Positions 60,046-64,000 of a stretch of 64,000 nucleotides of DNA are shown piece after piece. The stretch is taken from contig MKTW01000010.1 in NCBI GenBank assembly GCA_001898405.1, positions 294,405 to 358,404 on the forward strand. Reading direction: 5' to 3'. The position numbers were made by a program, and so were the translations under genes. The notes under the pieces are model-generated. The model was not told the origin of the DNA. It did not search any database and was given only the letters and a program-made list of their open reading frames with translations. This DNA comes from Sphingobacteriales bacterium 44-61. Its GTDB lineage: Bacteria; Bacteroidota; Bacteroidia; Chitinophagales; Chitinophagaceae. Each line of letters opens with the position of its first letter. Within the stretch, counting starts at the first letter, position 1.

Positions 60046-60426
60046 TTACATCCATTTAGACAGGAATATATTGAAGTCTTTTCTTAGCTGGCGGATATTT
60101 TTTTCAAAATCTGCCATCTCTCTTTCAAGAACCTTCACTTCAGCGGCCACGGCTTCATCTACTTTTCCAGCATGATGCCTTATTTCAACAGAGGAAGTAT
60201 GCATATTGGATCTTATGCGATGTTCCAGATTACTGATATTTTGTTGTTGTATCTCAAACTGATTTTCAAAATGTTCTACATCTTTCAGGGCATCGTCGCC
60301 TGTATTTTTCCCCGCCACTTCGTTGAGGCGTGTGGTAAGTATCCCCAGGTCTTCTTTATAGAAGCCAAGGGAATTGAGCCATTCATTATAGTGGGCTCCG
60401 GCATGTTGCAGATCAGTATAGCGCAT
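60046..60426 (-). CDS. Hypothetical coiled-coil protein
   Basis: 126 residues from the ATG at 60426; a GTG at 60465 is less likely. It is nearly all alpha-helix with heptad-like segments (EDLGILTTRLNEVAGKNTGD, HFENQFEIQQQNISNLEHRI, AAEVKVLEREMADFEKNIRQ). No signal peptide or known domain is seen. It may be a cytosolic structural or stress-linked protein. Confidence 0.6.
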   Translation of the reverse strand: MRYTDLQHAGAHYNEWLNSLGFYKEDLGILTTRLNEVAGKNTGDDALKDVEHFENQFEIQQQNISNLEHRIRSNMHTSSVEIRHHAGKVDEAVAAEVKVLEREMADFEKNIRQLRKDFNIFLSKWM

Positions 60427-60637
60427 AATAAATTTTTTTATTGAGCATAAATCTCGGCTGTTCACGGAGAAATTGAGCTGATCCCTGTCACAACTTATGC
60501 TGATCGTTGTCAGTATCGATAGTCATTTGTCTACGGCATACCAGTAATTGATAATAATCCTTGCTGGTGATGATACGTGTCATTCCTGGTTAACGATTCT
60601 GCAGATAGCTTGCAGTGAACCATTAAAACAGAATGAT

Positions 60638-61288
60638 ATGAAAAGAGTATTATGGATACCGTTGCTGATGTTATTGCTGGCTGGCTGCGCCAGTTCTAAG
60701 ATCACTTCTACATGGAAAGCCTCAGATGCCAGCGGAAGAAAATATAATAAGATACTTGTGGTTGGCCTCATTAAAGAGAATGACCGGTCTCTGCGGGAAC
60801 ACATGGAGGATCACCTTGTCGGTGATTTAAAGGAACTTGGTTATAACGCTATATCGGCTTATAGTGAATACGGACCAAAAGAGTTTGATGGAATGGACGA
60901 ACAGACTGCTATCGCCAGGTTAAAGAGCAATGGGGTGGATGCAGTGATCACTATTGTATTGTTAGATAAAGAGAAGGAACGTAGGTATGTACCCGGTCGT
61001 ATGATGTATTCGCCGTATGGTTATTATTACGGGCGCTTTTGGGGATACTATGGTGCTCTTCAGCGTCGTATTTACGAACCGGGATATTATGTTACAGATA
61101 CCAGGTATTTCTGGGAAAGCAATTTATATGATCTGGGCGATCAGCATTTAGTGTATTCTGTGCAAACGCAATCATTCGATCCGTCGAGCTCAGAAGCATT
61201 AGGACATGAATATGGCCAATTGATCGTAAAAAGTATGGTTAAAAATGGAGTACTCGACAAAAACGCTTTGCCGCCTAAAGCCTTTTAA
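60638..61288 (+). CDS. Lipoprotein of unknown function
   Basis: 216 residues from the ATG at 60638, chosen because it opens a lipobox (LWIPLLMLLLAGCASSK). The mature part starts ITSTWKASDASGRKYNKILV, with EHMEDHLVGDLKELGYNAIS and DAVITIVLLDKEKERRYVPG, resembling DUF4136-like periplasmic lipoproteins. A Tyr-rich loop (YSPYGYYYGRFWGYYG) follows. The fold is probably a beta-alpha sandwich. Function is unknown. Confidence 0.75.
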   Translation: MKRVLWIPLLMLLLAGCASSKITSTWKASDASGRKYNKILVVGLIKENDRSLREHMEDHLVGDLKELGYNAISAYSEYGPKEFDGMDEQTAIARLKSNGVDAVITIVLLDKEKERRYVPGRMMYSPYGYYYGRFWGYYGALQRRIYEPGYYVTDTRYFWESNLYDLGDQHLVYSVQTQSFDPSSSEALGHEYGQLIVKSMVKNGVLDKNALPPKAF

Positions 61289-61391
61289 AGGCAATAGAAG
61301 TGGCTATCCTTATTAATAAATACCAGCATTCCCTTTAATGTGGAAGGTGCTCTTAATATTGTTGAAATGTAAATAAAAAGAGGGATGCTTT

Positions 61392-62291
61392 ATGTACTTT
61401 TACTGTATGTATAGATGCATACTGAAAAAGGCCCTCCTGGCAATAAACCTGATAATTACCGGATTTGTTGCAACCGCTCAGAAAGTAATGGAACCTGCAA
61501 ATGTGCCAGCTGAATGGTCAAAGCCTTATCCGGCTTTTCAGATAGCAGGCAATCTTTATTACGTGGGCACGTATGACCTTGCTTCCTATCTTATCACCAC
61601 GCCACAAGGCCATATCCTTATAAATACAGGGCTTGCCGCTTCGGCATCCCAGATCAGGGCTGGTGTGGAATCTCTCGGCTTTAAATTTAAGGATATCAGG
61701 ATACTGTTGACAACCCAGGCGCATTATGACCACATGGGGGCAATGGCGGAGATTAAAAGAATTACCGGTGCACAAATGATGGTAGACAGTGGAGATTCAA
61801 GCGTGGTAGCGGATGGCGGCCGATCAGACTATGCACTCGGCGGTAATGAAAGCGTTTATGAGCCTGTTAAGATTGATCGTGTGTTGCATGATAAAGACAC
61901 GGTATCATTGGGTGGCATGCATCTTACAATGCTTCACCATCCTGGGCATACAAAAGGCTCCTGTAGTTATCTGTTTGATGTTAAGGACAAATGGAAATCT
62001 TACCGGGTACTGATCGCCAATATGCCCACGATAGTTACAGAAAAAAGCTTTTCAGATATACCGGCCTATCCCAGTATCGCTAAAGATTATGAATACACGC
62101 TGAATGCATTAAAAAAGCAATCATTCGATATCTGGCTTTCTTCACATGCCAGCCAGTTTGGACTTCATACTAAGCACAAGCCAGGTAATAAGTACGATCC
62201 TGCTGCTTTCATAGACAAAAAGGGATATGATAGCATGATCAACGATTTGCAAACTGAGTTTCTCAAGAAAGTAAAAAACTCATCTTTATGA
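61392..62291 (+). CDS. Subclass B3 metallo-beta-lactamase, GOB-like (Q-type zinc site)
   Basis: 299 residues; the ATG at 61407 gives a cleaner signal peptide (MYRCILKKALLAINLIITGF). The zinc motif is QAHYDH (109-114), with Gln in the first position where most B3 enzymes have His. This is the hallmark of GOB enzymes from Elizabethkingia. Other blocks match from memory: FQIAGNLYYVGTYDLASYLI, LHHPGHTKGSCSYLF, YRVLIANMPTIV and SSHASQFGLH. GOB enzymes hydrolyse penicillins, cephalosporins and carbapenems. No mobile element adjoins it, so it is probably a resident chromosomal gene. Activity is not shown by sequence alone. Confidence 0.88.
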   Translation: MYFYCMYRCILKKALLAINLIITGFVATAQKVMEPANVPAEWSKPYPAFQIAGNLYYVGTYDLASYLITTPQGHILINTGLAASASQIRAGVESLGFKFKDIRILLTTQAHYDHMGAMAEIKRITGAQMMVDSGDSSVVADGGRSDYALGGNESVYEPVKIDRVLHDKDTVSLGGMHLTMLHHPGHTKGSCSYLFDVKDKWKSYRVLIANMPTIVTEKSFSDIPAYPSIAKDYEYTLNALKKQSFDIWLSSHASQFGLHTKHKPGNKYDPAAFIDKKGYDSMINDLQTEFLKKVKNSSL

Positions 62292-62292
62292 T

Positions 62293-63837
62293 TTATTTCC
62301 CTGCTTTCTCATACTTCAATTCACGGTTAGCCCATGGAATGAAAAACTGGAAATTCGGCGCATCGGTATGTCCGCCGTTGTGTTGACGCCAGGCGAGTTC
62401 CCCATCAAGTAAGCCCGTGAGCACAGCCGGCATTTTTTCAGTATGATAGTCATTACTTACACCCAGATCCTTTGCTCCCAGTAATTTGAATACGGTGCCT
62501 GCAGCTACTGTTGCTTTATAGCTTCCCATCTGGTCGAGCCATTTGGCATCTCCTTTTTCAGGTATGCCATAGCTGATGAAGGTAGGTCTTGGAGCACAAA
62601 GGGCGATAAGTTCGTGTGAATCTACGGGCAGATCACAGCCGGTCTTTTTTCCAAATGACGACTCTTCAGTTGCATACTTCAAATAATTACCGGCCATCCA
62701 GTGATAACCTCCGCCACCTGCAAGGCTTTCGACCGCTTCACCAAATACACGTCTTTGCAAAGTGGCACCGCCTTTACCGGACGAACCGACCAGCACAACA
62801 GCAAAGCGCTGATCAAAAGCCATTGTTACAAGCGCAGCTTTGCCATAACGTGATACGCCTTCAATACCTACTTTCTTTGCATCCACGAGTGTATCTGTTT
62901 CCAGGTAGTCCAGTGCTCTTGAGGCGCCCCATCCCCAGGCTCTTAATGCTCCCCAGTCGTCTGGCTTGCGGGGTTGTCCTTTATTCACCAAACCAATGAT
63001 GCCCCGGGTGAGCCCTGCTCCATTATCGGCCTGTACACTGCCTGGCTCCAATGTGCAATAACCCCAGCCAGCAGCCAGCAGTTGCTCTGTTGGTGGAGAA
63101 TCTCCAGTAGGAGGTGGTGCAAAAAAATTAGGACCGGCAGCTCTTGTAATGGGGTTATAAGCAGGATAACGTTCAAAAATGGCTTTCATGTCAGGATTGT
63201 TTTTGATCATCATTTCCTTGAAAGCCATATTGATCTTTTCCAGGTCGGCAGGTGAAGGTTGTGCTGGCGCAGGCAGGGCAGGGAAGCCAAACATCATCAA
63301 TACAGGAACAGGGCCTTTTACATTCAATGGTAATACCAGCACCATATTGATATTTACATTGATCAAAGGATATTCGCTGTTATCGACACGGCCAACAAGC
63401 TGTTTCGCAATAACCGGTATGCGGCCCACAAATTCATAGTCGGTGACCTTTGTTGTCCAGGTTACTTTAGGTGTATTTTCCGGAACACGTCCATACATTT
63501 CTTTTTCAAAATCCTCTGCAATTTCAGGTCGGCGCAGTTTCCACCATTGCTCCGGTGTGGTGATCTTCTTCCCGCTCCTGGTCGTTAATGCATCTGGCAA
63601 CTGGGGGCAGGGATTGGCCAGTTGCTCATCTTCATTGGCATGATTGGGATCCGATTGATTACTGCTGGGGCCAGGCCTTAATTTTTTGATGCCTAACTGT
63701 TGCATTATATTAGCCCTGTCTTCCTGTGCAGAAAAATTGGAGAGCCGTGGATATCGGCTGCTGTCTATAACAGCCTGTTGCGCATTTCCGGCAAAAGCAA
63801 TACCTAATGCCAAAAGCAGTGCCCATTTATTTTTCAT
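62293..63837 (-). CDS. Secreted CE15-like glucuronoyl esterase / alpha-beta hydrolase
   Basis: 514 residues with a signal peptide (ALLLALGIAFAGNAQQ). The CE15-type blocks are ITTPEQWWKLRRPEIAEDFE, YGRVPENTPKVTW, GIEGVSRYGKAALV (nucleophile Ser in G-V-S-R-x-G-K), and FGEAVESLAGGGGYHWMAGN and the late HTDAPNF with the catalytic His. CE15 enzymes cut the ester between lignin alcohols and glucuronoxylan. It ends 1 nt from the convergent lactamase gene and follows a probable sialate O-acetylesterase gene on the same strand, so a second glycan locus may begin here. Confidence 0.82.
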   Translation of the reverse strand: MKNKWALLLALGIAFAGNAQQAVIDSSRYPRLSNFSAQEDRANIMQQLGIKKLRPGPSSNQSDPNHANEDEQLANPCPQLPDALTTRSGKKITTPEQWWKLRRPEIAEDFEKEMYGRVPENTPKVTWTTKVTDYEFVGRIPVIAKQLVGRVDNSEYPLINVNINMVLVLPLNVKGPVPVLMMFGFPALPAPAQPSPADLEKINMAFKEMMIKNNPDMKAIFERYPAYNPITRAAGPNFFAPPPTGDSPPTEQLLAAGWGYCTLEPGSVQADNGAGLTRGIIGLVNKGQPRKPDDWGALRAWGWGASRALDYLETDTLVDAKKVGIEGVSRYGKAALVTMAFDQRFAVVLVGSSGKGGATLQRRVFGEAVESLAGGGGYHWMAGNYLKYATEESSFGKKTGCDLPVDSHELIALCAPRPTFISYGIPEKGDAKWLDQMGSYKATVAAGTVFKLLGAKDLGVSNDYHTEKMPAVLTGLLDGELAWRQHNGGHTDAPNFQFFIPWANRELKYEKAGK

Positions 63838-63860
63838 ATAGCGGTTGTTGAATAGTCGCT

Positions 63861-64000
63861 TTAATTGTCTGTTCTGAAAGGAGAGGCCGGCAGTCCTTCT
63901 TTATTAAATAAATTAGGATCTAAAGGATTATCGGCCCATGCATAACGTACATACTTTGGATTGGCAACTGCATCATTCCATACCACTACCTTATTTCCTT
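63861..64000 (-). CDS. Probable sialate O-acetylesterase, C-terminal end (runs off the window)
   Basis: The last 45 codons read [20 protein letters not shown], then [20 protein letters not shown], then RTDN and a TAA at 63861-63863. The VRYAWADNP...[15 protein letters not shown] pattern is the usual C-terminus of Bacteroidota sialate O-acetylesterase/SASA proteins. These remove acetyl groups from xylan-type or sialic sugars. It lies 23 nt upstream of the CE15-like gene, probably in one operon. Confidence 0.75.
   Translation of the reverse strand, partial: GNKVVVWNDAVANPKYVRYAWADNPLDPNLFNKEGLPASPFRTDN

Overview
The window comes from a member of the Bacteroidota, most likely a Chitinophagaceae-like soil or rhizosphere bacterium. 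The signs are SusC/SusD pairs, a type IX secretion C-terminal domain, LytS/LytTR signalling, TAnnTTTG-type promoter boxes, DUF3570/DUF4266 proteins and a GOB-type metallo-beta-lactamase. No organism can be named from sequence alone.

Layout. 1-2.67 kb is core chromosome: the 3' end of rpsA, a PlsC-like acyltransferase, a LacI-type regulator and tRNA-Ser(UGA). 2.67-13.83 kb is an integrated genomic island. It lies between the 3' end of the tRNA-Ser gene and a 22/24-nt copy of that end, with a Bacteroidota-type tyrosine recombinase just inside the left end. 14-30.7 kb is AT-rich accessory sequence: secreted esterases and hydrolases, lipoproteins, membrane proteins, a LytS/LytTR two-component pair, an amidohydrolase and a Dyp peroxidase, with several decayed gene fragments between them. 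30.9-52.8 kb is a large polysaccharide utilisation locus (PUL). 52.8-64 kb holds surface proteins, an S41 peptidase, an ApbE/DUF3570/DUF4266/thioredoxin cluster, a B3 metallo-beta-lactamase, a CE15-like esterase and the end of a probable sialate O-acetylesterase gene.

The island is the most interesting part. It carries two divergent operons built around nucleotide-type enzymes. Leftward runs a CBASS-like operon: patatin phospholipase effector (CapV-like), CD-NTase, an E2-like conjugating enzyme with a C-terminal SEC-C zinc motif, and then a second nucleotidyltransferase with an intact catalytic triad. Rightward runs an AAA/ABC-type ATPase, a small protein that looks like a minimal diadenylate-cyclase (DAC/DisA_N) domain, and a two-TM protein with a Cap15-like beta-barrel. 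The DAC-like plus 2TM-beta pair resembles the logic of CBASS or Panoptes but with a different nucleotide-handling domain, and is my best candidate for an undescribed system. The island also encodes a free-standing homologue of EF-Tu domain III, an orphan protein of the type seen next to AbiEii toxins, a mobile-element HTH protein and a nuclease-like protein.

The PUL has two GH127-superfamily genes, an (alpha/alpha)6 glycosidase, a glycosidase-like/FGE-fold fusion, a parallel beta-helix protein, SusC/SusD, a fasciclin lipoprotein, a DUF5007-like lipoprotein and its own LacI regulator. This points to an arabinose-containing plant glycan. A perfect 18-bp CCGG-centred palindrome lies before the enzyme operon, and a close relative lies in the susC/beta-helix divergent region; these are probably the LacI operators.
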